Origin: RPQJ01 sp963748985
GTDB lineage: Bacteria > Pseudomonadota > Gammaproteobacteria > Steroidobacterales > Steroidobacteraceae
Assembly (NCBI GenBank): GCA_963748985.1
Contig: CAVVKQ010000015.1
Coordinates: 1 to 64,000 of the forward strand
Direction: 5' to 3'
Length of the DNA stretch: 64,000 nucleotides
Positions 37,456 through 45,686 of this stretch are shown here, piece after piece (the first letter of the stretch is position 1; each line of letters starts with the position of its first letter). Below the pieces are notes generated by a model. That model was not told where the DNA came from. It saw only the letters and a program-made list of their open reading frames with translations, and searched no databases. Made by a program: the position numbers and the translations under genes.

Positions 37456-38576
37456 AGTTTGAAACGCTGGCCATTCACGCAGGGCGCGGACCCGACCCGG
37501 CCACCGGCGCAGTGCGCGAGCCACTGCATCTCTCGACCACGTTCGAACGCGGTGCGGACGGCACCTACCCGCACGGGTATGACTACACGCGCAGCGGCAA
37601 CCCCACCCGCACTTCGCTCGAGCGCGCGATCACGGCGCTGGAACGTGGCAAGGACGCGATCGCGTTCGCCTCCGGTTCGGCGGCGACGCTCGCCGTCTTT
37701 GCGCTGACGGCGCCTGGTGGTCGCATCGTCTGCGCGTCGGACTGCTATTACGGCACCGGCAAGCAGCTGCGCGACATCGTTCCGCGCTGGGGTGTCGACG
37801 TGGAGTTCGTCGACGTGTCGAACCTCACCGAAGTGTCACAGGCCCTGGCGGTGCCGACGAGCCTGCTATGGTTCGAAACGCCATCGAATCCCCTGCTGCG
37901 CGTCGCCGACATCGCCGCGCTCGTAGACCTGGCGCACAACCGGGGCACGCTGGTCGGCGTCGACAACACCTTCGCAAGTCCCGTGCTGCAGCAGCCGCTG
38001 GCACTCGGCGCCGATCTTGTCATGCACAGCACGACGAAGTACCTCGGCGGTCACAGTGACGTGCTCGGCGGCATCGTCGTGACGCGGGATGCCGGCGCGG
38101 AGTGCGCGGCGTTGCGTCAGTACCAGGCCACGGGGGGTGGCGTGCCGTCGCCGTTCGACTGCTGGCTGCTGTTGCGGAGCCTGCCGACACTGCCGTTGCG
38201 CGTGCGGGCGCAGGCAGCGAACGCGTTGGCCGTGGCTCGTTTCCTGCACTCGGACCCGCGTATCGAGAAAGTCCATTACGCGGGACTGCCCGATCATCCG
38301 GGGCACGAAATCGCGTTGCGCCAGATGAGCGGTGGCTTCGGTGGCGTGCTGTCCATCGAGGTGCCGGGCGGGCGCGACCGTGCATTCGCGGTGGCGGCGA
38401 AGACGCAACTGTTCACGCGGGCGACGAGTCTCGGCGGGGTCGAGAGCCTCATCGAACACCGCCAGTCGATCGAGGGCCCACACAGCCAGGCGCCGGCGGG
38501 CCTGCTGCGCTTGTCGATCGGGCTCGAGCACGTCGACGACCTGATCGCGGATCTCGATCAGGCGCTGGATGCCTGA
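37452..38576 (+). CDS. Transsulfuration-family PLP enzyme (cystathionine gamma-synthase/lyase type)
   Basis: 374 aa from the ATG at 37452, overlapping the DegV-fusion stop by four bases; the open frame upstream is a shadow of that gene. Family motifs: YTRSGNPTRTSLERAI, FASGSAATLAVF, the PLP Asp in GVDNTFASP and the Schiff-base Lys in MHSTTKYLGGHSD (about 196). The C-terminus includes TSLGGVESLIEH and LLRLSIGLEH. It catalyses a beta/gamma replacement or elimination at sulfur amino acids, for example cystathionine gamma-synthase in methionine synthesis. Exact specificity cannot be read from these motifs. Confidence 0.92.
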   Translation: MKFETLAIHAGRGPDPATGAVREPLHLSTTFERGADGTYPHGYDYTRSGNPTRTSLERAITALERGKDAIAFASGSAATLAVFALTAPGGRIVCASDCYYGTGKQLRDIVPRWGVDVEFVDVSNLTEVSQALAVPTSLLWFETPSNPLLRVADIAALVDLAHNRGTLVGVDNTFASPVLQQPLALGADLVMHSTTKYLGGHSDVLGGIVVTRDAGAECAALRQYQATGGGVPSPFDCWLLLRSLPTLPLRVRAQAANALAVARFLHSDPRIEKVHYAGLPDHPGHEIALRQMSGGFGGVLSIEVPGGRDRAFAVAAKTQLFTRATSLGGVESLIEHRQSIEGPHSQAPAGLLRLSIGLEHVDDLIADLDQALDA

Positions 38577-38640
38577 TCGCGTCAAACTCTCCCGCTGGTC
38601 AGCAGCGCGCGAGCCAGAGGAATCCTCGGGGATTTCGAGG

Positions 38641-38694
38641 GCACGCCGTGAATACGTCCCTGTAGGCTCGCCCGCGCCGTCCGGCGGTCTCAAC
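38641..38694. repeat. Left arm of a 54-bp inverted repeat around the IS30 element
   Basis: This segment is the reverse complement of 39893-39946 with three mismatches by eye. The outer 30 bp (ending CCCTGTAGGCTCG) lie outside the likely IS. The inner part (CGTCCGGCGGTCTCAAC) is probably the IS terminal repeat. Confidence 0.8.
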
Positions 38695-39915
38695 CGGTTG
38701 ACGCAACGGTTTGCGCAAAGCGTTCGGCGGGATTCTGCCAGCCGAGTGTTTGACGCGGACGGCCGTTGAGACGATCGGCCACTTCGTCGAGTTGAGCCTG
38801 AGAGTACACCGACAGGTCGCGGCCCTTGGGAAAGTACTGCCGCAACAGCCCGTTGGTGTTCTCGTTCGAACCCCGCTGCCAAGGGCTGTAGGGGTCGCAG
38901 AAGTACACCTGAACATCGGTTGCCAGCGTGAAGCGATGGTGCGAGGCCATCTCGATGCCGCGGTCCCAGGCGAGAGAACGACGCATCTCCTTCGGCAGCA
39001 GCTGGATCTTCTCGGCCAAGGCGTGAGCGACCCGCACGCTGTTCTTGTCGGCCAGTTTAATTAGCATCACGAAGCGCGAGTAACGCTCGACCAGCGTTGC
39101 GATCTGCGAGCCCTTCGAGCCACACAGCAGATCGCCCTCCCAGTGCCCGGGCACCGCTCGATCGCCGGCCTCGGCCGGGCGTTCGCGGATGGAGAGCTCG
39201 CCAACGATCGATCCACCGCGCGCGCCAGCGCCCTCCGCGTGGCGTGCGCCACGGCGCTTGCGGTGGCTGCGCAGGTGCGTGGTCAGTTCGCGCTTGAGTG
39301 CGCCACGGGCCTGCACGAACAGCGTCCGGTAAATCGTCTCGTGCGACACCCGCATACTGTGGTCGGTCGGGTAATCACGCACAAGCCACGCGGCAATCTG
39401 CTGCGGCGACCACTGCAGCTGCAGCTTCTCCGCCACGCGCTCGCACAGCCTCCGGTGCTGTGCCAGGCGACACACCTTGGGTCGTCGTGCCTGGTCCCAG
39501 GCGCGTTGATCGGCGCGGCCCGCTCGATAGGCGCCTGCGCCCCCGTTGCGGCGCACTTCGCGACTGACGCTCGAGGCCGAGCGGCACAAGCCGTGAGCAA
39601 TCGAGCGCAGTGACCGCTGCGCCGCCAGGCCGCGCGAAATCTCCTCGCGCTCGCCCTCGCTGAGTGAACGTAAAGCGCGCCGGCGCGGCCGCGGGCTGAT
39701 CCCGCCGCTACGATCCAACTCGTCGCGGATCGTACCGCTTCGACGCTCCAGCGCCCGGGAGATCCGCCAGATCGGCTCTCCTGCTCGCCAGCGTTCCCAA
39801 ATCTGCGCGCGCTCAGTTGAGCTCAAATACGGCCTGATAACCCTTGGCATACAACACTCCTTCCTCCGCAGGGATCAGTGTTGCATCGATCAGTTGAGAC
39901 CGCCGGACGGCGCGT
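38672..39915. mobile_element. IS30-family insertion sequence, about 1.24 kb
   Basis: It contains one complete IS30-type transposase on the minus strand. The ends carry inverted repeats sharing CGCGCCGTCCGGCGGTCTC with partial matching further in (a GCAAC block). Exact ends cannot be fixed because the symmetry continues outward into a flanking palindrome. The element looks complete and may be active. Confidence 0.8.
38690..39850 (-). CDS. IS30 family transposase
   Basis: 386 aa. An N-terminal helix-turn-helix (about 10-60, RAQIWERWRAGEPIWRISRA) is followed by a second HTH (LRSIAHGLCRSASSVSREV). The DDE integrase domain follows: first Asp in GHWEGDLLCGS, second in LAWDRGIEMASH and Glu in PWQRGSNENTNGLLRQYFPK. 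All three catalytic acids and the IS30-typical NENTNGLLRQYFPKGR are intact, and the length is normal. It cuts and joins the element ends. The gene fills nearly the whole insertion sequence. Confidence 0.96.
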   Translation of the reverse strand: MPRVIRPYLSSTERAQIWERWRAGEPIWRISRALERRSGTIRDELDRSGGISPRPRRRALRSLSEGEREEISRGLAAQRSLRSIAHGLCRSASSVSREVRRNGGAGAYRAGRADQRAWDQARRPKVCRLAQHRRLCERVAEKLQLQWSPQQIAAWLVRDYPTDHSMRVSHETIYRTLFVQARGALKRELTTHLRSHRKRRGARHAEGAGARGGSIVGELSIRERPAEAGDRAVPGHWEGDLLCGSKGSQIATLVERYSRFVMLIKLADKNSVRVAHALAEKIQLLPKEMRRSLAWDRGIEMASHHRFTLATDVQVYFCDPYSPWQRGSNENTNGLLRQYFPKGRDLSVYSQAQLDEVADRLNGRPRQTLGWQNPAERFAQTVASTG

Positions 39916-39946
39916 GCGAGCCTACAGGGACGTATTTACGGCGTGT
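39893..39946. repeat. Right arm of the 54-bp inverted repeat around the IS30 element
   Basis: Reverse complement of 38641-38694 with three mismatches. If the IS is removed, the outer 30-bp arms would face each other as a long palindrome (CGAGCCTACAGGGACGTATT on this side). Confidence 0.8.
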
Positions 39947-40020
39947 CCGCGGACCCGGAACCGGTCGCCGAAGGCGCCGATAAGAACCAGCGCAACCAAC
40001 TCACGCGAGCAAGCACTCGC

Positions 40021-40569
40021 TCAAGGCTTCTCGATCGGGCGGCCCCTGGCAACCCACGCGTTCATGTCGCCTTCGAGATGCGACAGCCGCGTGTAGCCGT
40101 TCGCTGCCAGCACATCCGCCGCGATCGCGGTGCGCCGCCCGGACTTGCAATACAGCACCACGTCCTTGTCTTTTGGCACTTCCGCGAGTCGGGCTGCCAG
40201 CTTGTCGTGCGGCACGTTGACCGCGCCGGGCACATGGCCTTCTGCGTATTCCTGCGGCGTACGCACGTCGAGCACGAACAGATGATCTGGATGCCTGGCC
40301 TGGTGTTCGAGCAGCGCTTCCTGGCTCATTGGTGCAACCGCCACCGCGGCGGGAGCCGGTGCGGACGCCGTCGCTGTCGCGACAGGCTCGCCAGCTGTCG
40401 CGATCGCCGTGAAGGCAACGCCCATTGCCCCGACCAGCAACAGTGCAACCAGGCCACGCCTGGATTGGAGCAAGCGCTTCGCTTCCGGGCATCGCTCGTA
40501 CGCGATCACACGACAGACGGCGCCAGCATCAGTACGGCGATAACGACGAGACTGAATGTTCCGGGTCAT
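40021..40569 (-). CDS. Membrane-anchored rhodanese-domain protein
   Basis: 182 aa from the ATG at 40569, with GAAGGAAGG upstream. A basic N-terminus (about 1-42) precedes a hydrophobic segment (LVALLLVGAMGVAFTAIATA, about 43-62), so the rhodanese domain should face the periplasm. The domain (about 80-178) has LFVLDVRTPQEYAEGHVPGA and the active-site loop CKSGRR with the persulfide cysteine. Rhodaneses transfer sulfane sulfur; the physiological acceptor is unknown. It lies 100 bp downstream of the RidA gene on the same strand and may be cotranscribed. Confidence 0.88.
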   Translation of the reverse strand: MTRNIQSRRYRRTDAGAVCRVIAYERCPEAKRLLQSRRGLVALLLVGAMGVAFTAIATAGEPVATATASAPAPAAVAVAPMSQEALLEHQARHPDHLFVLDVRTPQEYAEGHVPGAVNVPHDKLAARLAEVPKDKDVVLYCKSGRRTAIAADVLAANGYTRLSHLEGDMNAWVARGRPIEKP

Positions 40570-40669
40570 GAGGGTGTCCTTCCTTCGAGCTGCATCCCGA
40601 TATTCCTTGCCAGAATTCAATCTGACTTCGTGGGTGGTCACAAGTTTCGGCCGTGGGCGCGCTGCAGAT

Positions 40670-41077
40670 TCACGTGTCAGCAGTGATGAGGTACGCATCC
40701 GCTTCAATTTCGACGAGCATGGCCGGATCGACCAAGCCGCTGACTTCCACCATGGCGGATGCCGGGCGGATCGCGCCGAAAATCTCGCCGTGCGCACGCC
40801 CGACGGCTTCCCACCGCGCAATGTCGCGAACATAGATGCGCGTCCTGACGACGTCTTCCAGCCGTGCACCCGCACGCTCGAGCGCCGCCTTGATGTTGGC
40901 GAGCACCTGGCGCGTCTGGGCGCCGGCATCGTCACCACCGACGAGTTGGCCATCCGGACCCGTGGCCGTCGTACCCGACACGAACACCATCGGTCCGACC
41001 CGGACCGCGCGCGAATACCCGACGATCGGTTCCCACGGCGTGCCGGTCGCGTAGTTGGTGCGGATTGGAGCGGTCAT
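40670..41077 (-). CDS. RidA family (YjgF/YER057c) protein
   Basis: 135 aa from the ATG at 41077 with GAGGTG upstream; longer frames run into the divergent LysR gene. Family features: VSGTTATGPDG, the QTRQVLANIKAALERAGA helix, the substrate Arg in VVRTRIYVRDI and the C-terminal MVEVSGLVDPAMLVEIEADA. RidA proteins hydrolyse reactive enamine/imine intermediates made by PLP enzymes; this one may belong to a divergent subgroup. It is divergent from a LysR gene across 108 bp containing an inverted repeat, so it may be a LysR target. Confidence 0.88.
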   Translation of the reverse strand: MTAPIRTNYATGTPWEPIVGYSRAVRVGPMVFVSGTTATGPDGQLVGGDDAGAQTRQVLANIKAALERAGARLEDVVRTRIYVRDIARWEAVGRAHGEIFGAIRPASAMVEVSGLVDPAMLVEIEADAYLITADT

Positions 41078-41130
41078 GGCGCACACCTCATTTCTATAGA
41101 TTCCCTCGATAGCGGTCCGCGAATACCCTT

Positions 41131-41162
41131 GATTAACTGGGATTCGCGCCGTATTGTTAATC
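41131..41162. promoter_or_regulatory. Candidate LysR binding site between RidA and LysR genes
   Basis: GATTAAC, an 18-bp spacer and GTTAATC form a perfect 7-bp inverted repeat in the divergent promoter region, ending 24 bp before the LysR start. Spacing and AT-rich half-sites are compatible with a LysR-type regulator; the assignment is inferred. Confidence 0.5.
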
Positions 41163-41185
41163 GTCATTTTACTCAAAGGCAACCG

Positions 41186-42112
41186 ATGGCGACCCCTCCG
41201 GACCGAGTGCCGCTCAACGCCCTGCGCGTCTTCGAGGCTGTCGCTGCGCACTTGAGCTTCACCGCGGCCGCCAAGGAACTCGGCGTCACCACCGCGGCGG
41301 TCAGCGCGCAGATCAAGGCGCTCGAAGCCGACATCGGTGTGCCCTTGTTCCGTCGTCACACGCGTGCCGTCGCCCTCACCCAGGAGGGTGCCGAACTGCT
41401 GCCCGGCGTCCGCCGCGGGCTCGAAGAGCTGCGCCGCTCGGTCGAACGCATCCGTCGCGAGCGTGTCGGCGGCATGCTCAACCTCAGCGTGCCGAACGAG
41501 TTCCTGCAGCGCTGGTTGTTACCGCGCCTCAGCGAGTTTACGCGCCGGCACCCCGAGATCGAGGTTCGATTCGGGCCGCCACGTGCTGCTGGCCTCGACT
41601 TCGGTCGCGACGATTTCCACGCCGCCATCGTCTACGGTTCCGGCCAGTGGACCGGCCTGAAGGCCGAGCGCCTGCTCGACGAATACGTGTTTCCGGTCTG
41701 CAGCCCCGTGCTGCTCGCCAGGTTCGGCCCGATCGAGACGGTTGCCGATTTTGCACGCTACCCCCTGATCCACAGCCGCACGGAGCCTTGGCAGGATTGG
41801 TTGCGCCGGGTCGGCGGCGATACAACGCGAGCCGACTCCAGCCCGCCGATGGAAGATTCCGCGGCGTCTCTCGTCGCCGTCGAACAGGGCAAGGGTGTTG
41901 CGCTGGCCCGCTGGTCGCTGGTAGCGGCCGACATTGCCGCCGGCCGCCTGGTACGTCCGATGCTCCCAAGTGTATTGCAGCGAAATGCCTGGTTCCTCGT
42001 GGCGCCTCCAGCGAACTTTTCATTGCCGAAAGTCGTACGATTCCGGGCCTGGCTGCTCGACTGCTGCCGCGAGTTCTCACCGCCCGTCGGCGAAACCCTC
42101 GGCGTCGAATAG
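41186..42112 (+). CDS. LysR family transcriptional regulator (GcvA-like)
   Basis: 308 aa. The N-terminal winged helix spans about 8-66 (PLNALRVFEAVAAHLSFTAA and GVTTAAVSAQIKALE). The substrate-binding domain spans about 95-300 and has the GcvA-type pattern (FHAAIVYGSGQW, PVCSPVLLARFGP, VEQGKGVALARWSLV). It most likely controls the divergent RidA gene and itself. The effector is unknown. The frame is open to 40556 but upstream sequence overlaps the RidA gene in antisense and is rejected. Confidence 0.93.
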   Translation: MATPPDRVPLNALRVFEAVAAHLSFTAAAKELGVTTAAVSAQIKALEADIGVPLFRRHTRAVALTQEGAELLPGVRRGLEELRRSVERIRRERVGGMLNLSVPNEFLQRWLLPRLSEFTRRHPEIEVRFGPPRAAGLDFGRDDFHAAIVYGSGQWTGLKAERLLDEYVFPVCSPVLLARFGPIETVADFARYPLIHSRTEPWQDWLRRVGGDTTRADSSPPMEDSAASLVAVEQGKGVALARWSLVAADIAAGRLVRPMLPSVLQRNAWFLVAPPANFSLPKVVRFRAWLLDCCREFSPPVGETLGVE

Positions 42113-42203
42113 GCGCACGGCCGGCTGGCCACCCCCTTGGCGAGTTCCACAGGTTCGAGTAGCGTGCACTGAGAACAAGACCGTTCCCGGGGGAGTCCAC
42201 GCC

Positions 42204-42515
42204 ATGGCTGGCCTGCTCAAGCCGCAACCGCTCCGTCGGCGTTTCCACGCTGTCAGCATCGTCACGGGCCCAAGCCCCTGCGCCCAGGTCAAGGCGCTGA
42301 CAGGCGTTCGCCTGCTTTCGCTCGAGGCACCGCGACTGCCTGTCGCCGGATGCACCAACCCGGACGGCTGCAGCTGCCGATTCCAGCACCACGAAGATCG
42401 CCGTGCCGGTCCCAGGCGCTCGGAACAGCCTGCTTCGACGCGGGGAACCTGGTCGGCGGACGACAACCGGCGCCGCACCCCTGGCAGGCGCGACAGCGAC
42501 TACTCCGAGAACTGA
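42204..42515 (+). CDS. Small conserved Cys/His-rich protein, function unknown
   Basis: 103 aa from the ATG at 42204, with GGGGAG eight bases upstream. The middle carries LPVAGCTNPDGCSCRFQHHED followed by RRAGPRRSE. Three cysteines plus two histidines in about fifteen residues could bind one zinc ion. No signal or membrane segment is present. The tail is basic and Arg-rich. I recall proteins with this CxxxxxCxCxFxHHxDRR pattern as conserved hypotheticals in proteobacteria, but cannot name a function. Alternative frames here lack domain character and this one alone has a good ribosome site. Confidence 0.65.
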   Translation: MAGLLKPQPLRRRFHAVSIVTGPSPCAQVKALTGVRLLSLEAPRLPVAGCTNPDGCSCRFQHHEDRRAGPRRSEQPASTRGTWSADDNRRRTPGRRDSDYSEN

Positions 42516-42522
42516 CTTGCCG

Positions 42523-43479
42523 CTACGGCAGCCGCAGCGTGACCCGCAGCGGCCGATGGTCCGAGCCCACGTCGGGCCCGATCTCATGCCCGGTGACGCA
42601 ACTGCGCCACGGCACCAGCACGTGATCGATCGGCAACGCGAGCGGCCAGAATCCGGCCTGCCACGTCGGCCGCCACGCCTCGCCGGCGAATGCGTCCCGC
42701 AATCCTGACTCGGACATCAGTCGTGCGAACGCCGGTGCGTACGGCGTAAGGTTGAGATCTCCCAGCAGGATCGTCGCCTCGGGCTGTGTGAGCGCAAGCG
42801 CAGCCGCCTGCTGCAGCGCCCGGTCGCGTGCGACCTGCAGGTCCGGCAGCACCGGCCAGCGAGTATGCAGCGCGATCACGCGCAGCTTGCGACCGTCCAC
42901 GTCAAGGTTTGCGACCAGCGACGGCATGCCGTCCCCGGCGAAGTCCACCGGCTGCACGTCAGCGATGGGCCATCGACTCAGCAGCGCGATGCCGTACGGG
43001 TCGTCGCGTGCCATGACTTTGCGGTACGGGTAGGCTCGTGCGAGTGGCTCGAGCGCCAATGCCCACTGCGGCGTGATTTCCTGCAGTGCAATGATGTCGG
43101 CATCGCTTTGACTCAGCCAGGCGACCAACGCAGTGTGGTCGGTGTTCGCGAACCAGGCATTCGCTGTCACGACCCGCAGCTGCTGGTCGCGGCACGTCAG
43201 CGCGGTCGGCTCGTGCGCCGAGGCACGGCCGCTCATCAGTACACCGGGCAGCCACTGCATCACGACGGTGACGCAGGCCACGACCATCATCCAGGGTTGG
43301 CGCAGGACCAGCGACGCGAGCAGCAACGCCAGCGCAGCAATGCCAATCTGCCAGCGGAAATGCGCGAACAGCTCGAAGGGCCAGCCGAATGGCGCGAGCA
43401 ACGCGGCGAGCGAGGCCGCGGCCGTCCCGATGAGCGCAATGCTCACCGCACGCGACCAGGCTGCGCGGGACAGGCGCAT
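42523..43479 (-). CDS. Endonuclease/exonuclease/phosphatase (EEP) family membrane protein
   Basis: 318 aa. Three N-terminal hydrophobic helices (about 10-30, 40-60, 65-85) anchor a C-terminal EEP domain (about 100-318). EEP motifs: VVTANAWFAN, the Glu in DIIALQEITPQW, the His of VIALHTRWPV, LLGDLNLTPYAP and the terminal GSDHRPL. This subtype sits at the cell surface with its catalytic domain outside and may act on phosphodiesters or phospholipids rather than DNA. It is the last gene of the five-gene minus-strand operon; its ATG is two bases from the permease stop. Confidence 0.88.
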   Translation of the reverse strand: MRLSRAAWSRAVSIALIGTAAASLAALLAPFGWPFELFAHFRWQIGIAALALLLASLVLRQPWMMVVACVTVVMQWLPGVLMSGRASAHEPTALTCRDQQLRVVTANAWFANTDHTALVAWLSQSDADIIALQEITPQWALALEPLARAYPYRKVMARDDPYGIALLSRWPIADVQPVDFAGDGMPSLVANLDVDGRKLRVIALHTRWPVLPDLQVARDRALQQAAALALTQPEATILLGDLNLTPYAPAFARLMSESGLRDAFAGEAWRPTWQAGFWPLALPIDHVLVPWRSCVTGHEIGPDVGSDHRPLRVTLRLP

Positions 43480-43481
43480 GT

Positions 43482-44786
43482 CTACAGCAGCAGCAGTGCC
43501 AGGATGAGACCGAACAGCGGGACGAGGACGGTCATGCAGAACATGGGCCAGTAGGCCGACTTGTGCGTCTCACGGCAAACACCGCGGATCGTCGTCACAA
43601 CGTACCCGTTGTGCGGCAGCGAGTCGAGTCCGCCGGAGGCAATCGCAACCACGCGATGCAACGCATTCGCATCCACACCCAGGCCCAGGTAGTGCGGCGC
43701 CAGGATCGGCAGGGCGATCGCCTGGCCGCCGGAGGCAGACCCCGTCAGTCCCGCGATCAGCGTGACTGCGATCGATGCGCTGACGAGTGGATCGCCCGGC
43801 AACGAGGTGAGCGAATCGACTGCAGCACCGAAAGCCGGCGACAGTTTCGCGATTGCGCCGAAGCCGACCACGGCGGCCGTATTCGCGATCGCGATCAGCG
43901 CCCCGAGCGTGCCGTTCGACACGGCGTGCGGCAGGTTGATGAAGTACCGGCGGTTGACGACCAGCACCGTCAGCACGCCGGCGAGCAGCGCGACGATCAA
44001 CGCCGACTGCTTCAGGGAGTCGTGCAGCGCGAACGCGACGCCGAGCACCGCTGCGAGCGGAACCAGGCCGGTGGCCGGATGCGGCAATCCGCCCGTCTTC
44101 GGCTGCGGGTCGCCTTCACGCGCGTCGTAGCGCTCGCCCGCGATGATGGAGCGGCCGATCATCCACTTGAGCCAGACAAAGCCCGTGACAGCCATGAGCA
44201 TGGCGACGACCAGGCTGACCTGCCACGCGGCATAGGGGGTCGTGCCCAGGTACTGCATCGGGATCCAGTTCTGGATTTCCGGGGAACCCGCGGACGTCAT
44301 CGTGAAGGTGACCGAGCCGAAGCCGATGGCGCCCGGTATGAAACGCCGCGGCAAGCCGGCCTCGCGGAACAGCGCAAGCGCGAGCGGGAACACCGAGAAC
44401 GCCACCACGAACAGGCTCACGCCGCCGTAGGTGAGGATGGCACAGGCGCCGATGACTGCGAGCAGGGCGTGTCGCGCCCCGAAACGCTCGACGACCCACT
44501 GCGCGACGCTGTCGGCCGCCCCGCTGTCCTCCATCACCTTGCCGAAGACCGAGCCGAGCAGGAAGACGAAGAACCACGAAGCGATGAACCCGCTGAAGCC
44601 CGTCATGTACGCGGTCGTGAAGTTCTCGGCGCCGACGCCGGCCAGCTGTGGCACCAGCGGCAGTCCGAACGACAGCGCGAGCAGCAACGCGCACACGGGG
44701 GCAGCGAGCAACAGGTCAACGCCGCGCATCGTGAGGACGACGAGCAATGCAAGGCTGCCGAGCAGTCCGATCCATTCGAGCGTCAT
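43482..44786 (-). CDS. GntP family permease
   Basis: 434 aa from the ATG at 44786 (MTLEWIGLLGS). About twelve hydrophobic helices. GntP/ArsB-superfamily features are GFSGFIASWFFVFLLGSVFG, GVSLFVVAFSVFPLALALF, and ASGGLDSLPHNGYVVTTI near the end. Members are proton symporters for gluconate, other hydroxy acids, acyl or amino acids; specificity is not readable here. It lies 34 bp after the alpha/beta hydrolase stop and 2 bp before the EEP gene, in an operon with a CoA/AMP ligase. That context suggests uptake of an organic acid. Confidence 0.9.
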   Translation of the reverse strand: MTLEWIGLLGSLALLVVLTMRGVDLLLAAPVCALLLALSFGLPLVPQLAGVGAENFTTAYMTGFSGFIASWFFVFLLGSVFGKVMEDSGAADSVAQWVVERFGARHALLAVIGACAILTYGGVSLFVVAFSVFPLALALFREAGLPRRFIPGAIGFGSVTFTMTSAGSPEIQNWIPMQYLGTTPYAAWQVSLVVAMLMAVTGFVWLKWMIGRSIIAGERYDAREGDPQPKTGGLPHPATGLVPLAAVLGVAFALHDSLKQSALIVALLAGVLTVLVVNRRYFINLPHAVSNGTLGALIAIANTAAVVGFGAIAKLSPAFGAAVDSLTSLPGDPLVSASIAVTLIAGLTGSASGGQAIALPILAPHYLGLGVDANALHRVVAIASGGLDSLPHNGYVVTTIRGVCRETHKSAYWPMFCMTVLVPLFGLILALLLL

Positions 44787-44820
44787 GCGGAACGTGACTC
44801 CGGCAGAGGGGCGCGCCGCG

Positions 44821-45684
44821 TCAGGGCGTGCGCGCGAGGAACTCGTCGATTGCAGCGACGCTGACGGGCTCATCCAGCATCGGCGTATGCCCGCGTTGCG
44901 GCACCTCGACACGCACGAGATCGGGTTTCTCGCGCAGCATGCGGTCAAACGTAGCCGCGGCGAGGATATCGGACGTGGCACCGCGCAGTGCCAGCGTCGG
45001 CACCGGCAGGAGCTTCGCGAACAGTGACCAGAGATCCGGCGCCGCCGCGGACGGTGCATGGCGCACGGCCTCGCCTATCATCGGATCCATGTCGAGCCGC
45101 GGCACGCCGCCGGCGTCGCTGTAACTGCGCCTGGTGTGGGCCACCCATTCTTCGTGCGTGAGACCTGGCATGCCGATCTCATAAGTCGCTTTCACCGTCG
45201 CGACCGCTTCATCCCAGCTGGCGGGTGGCGCATGACGGCCGACGTATGCCGCGATGCGCGCGAGGCCTTCTGGCGCCACCTCCGGACCGACATCGTTGAG
45301 AATGACGCCGGCCACGAGGTTCGGATTCATTGCGGCGAGCAGCATCGAGAGAATCCCGCCGAGCGAGGTGCCGAGCAGCACGCAGCGCGTGACGCCGGCG
45401 TCCTGCAACAGCAGGCCGAGGTCGGCGAGGTAGGTGCCGGGATGATAGTTCTGCCAGACCGGGTCGTGCTGCGAACGACCGCGGCCACGCAGGTCCGCGC
45501 AGAGCACCCGACGATCCTGCCGGATACGTTCGGCGACGTGAGTGAAGTCCCGCGAGTTGCGTGTGAGGCCCGGCAAGCAAAGCACGGGAAGTTTCGGCGG
45601 CCGCGTGCGCGGTGCGAAATCGCGATAGAACAGCTGCAGGCCGTCGGCCGAGGTAAAGAATCGTTCAGCGCCGGCGTCGGGCAT
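44821..45684 (-). CDS. Alpha/beta-fold hydrolase
   Basis: 287 aa from the ATG at 45684. Oxyanion region VLCLPGLTRNSRDF, nucleophile elbow LLGTSLGGILS, an acid near the strand ALRGATSDIL and catalytic His QRGHTPMLDEP. This is an esterase/lactonase-type hydrolase of the cytoplasm, since no signal peptide is seen. The start lies two bases after the ligase stop. With ligase and permease in the operon it may release a carboxylic acid that is then activated. The substrate is unknown. Confidence 0.9.
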   Translation of the reverse strand: MPDAGAERFFTSADGLQLFYRDFAPRTRPPKLPVLCLPGLTRNSRDFTHVAERIRQDRRVLCADLRGRGRSQHDPVWQNYHPGTYLADLGLLLQDAGVTRCVLLGTSLGGILSMLLAAMNPNLVAGVILNDVGPEVAPEGLARIAAYVGRHAPPASWDEAVATVKATYEIGMPGLTHEEWVAHTRRSYSDAGGVPRLDMDPMIGEAVRHAPSAAAPDLWSLFAKLLPVPTLALRGATSDILAAATFDRMLREKPDLVRVEVPQRGHTPMLDEPVSVAAIDEFLARTP

Positions 45685-45686
45685 GG

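Noticed and set aside
42077..42478. Minus-strand frame opposite the small Cys/His-rich protein
   Set aside because: It lacks a ribosome site and domain features, while the plus-strand frame has both a good site and a conserved-looking motif.
43563..44864. 433-aa plus-strand frame opposite the GntP permease
   Set aside because: Same shadow composition, no domain, and antisense to a well-conserved membrane protein.
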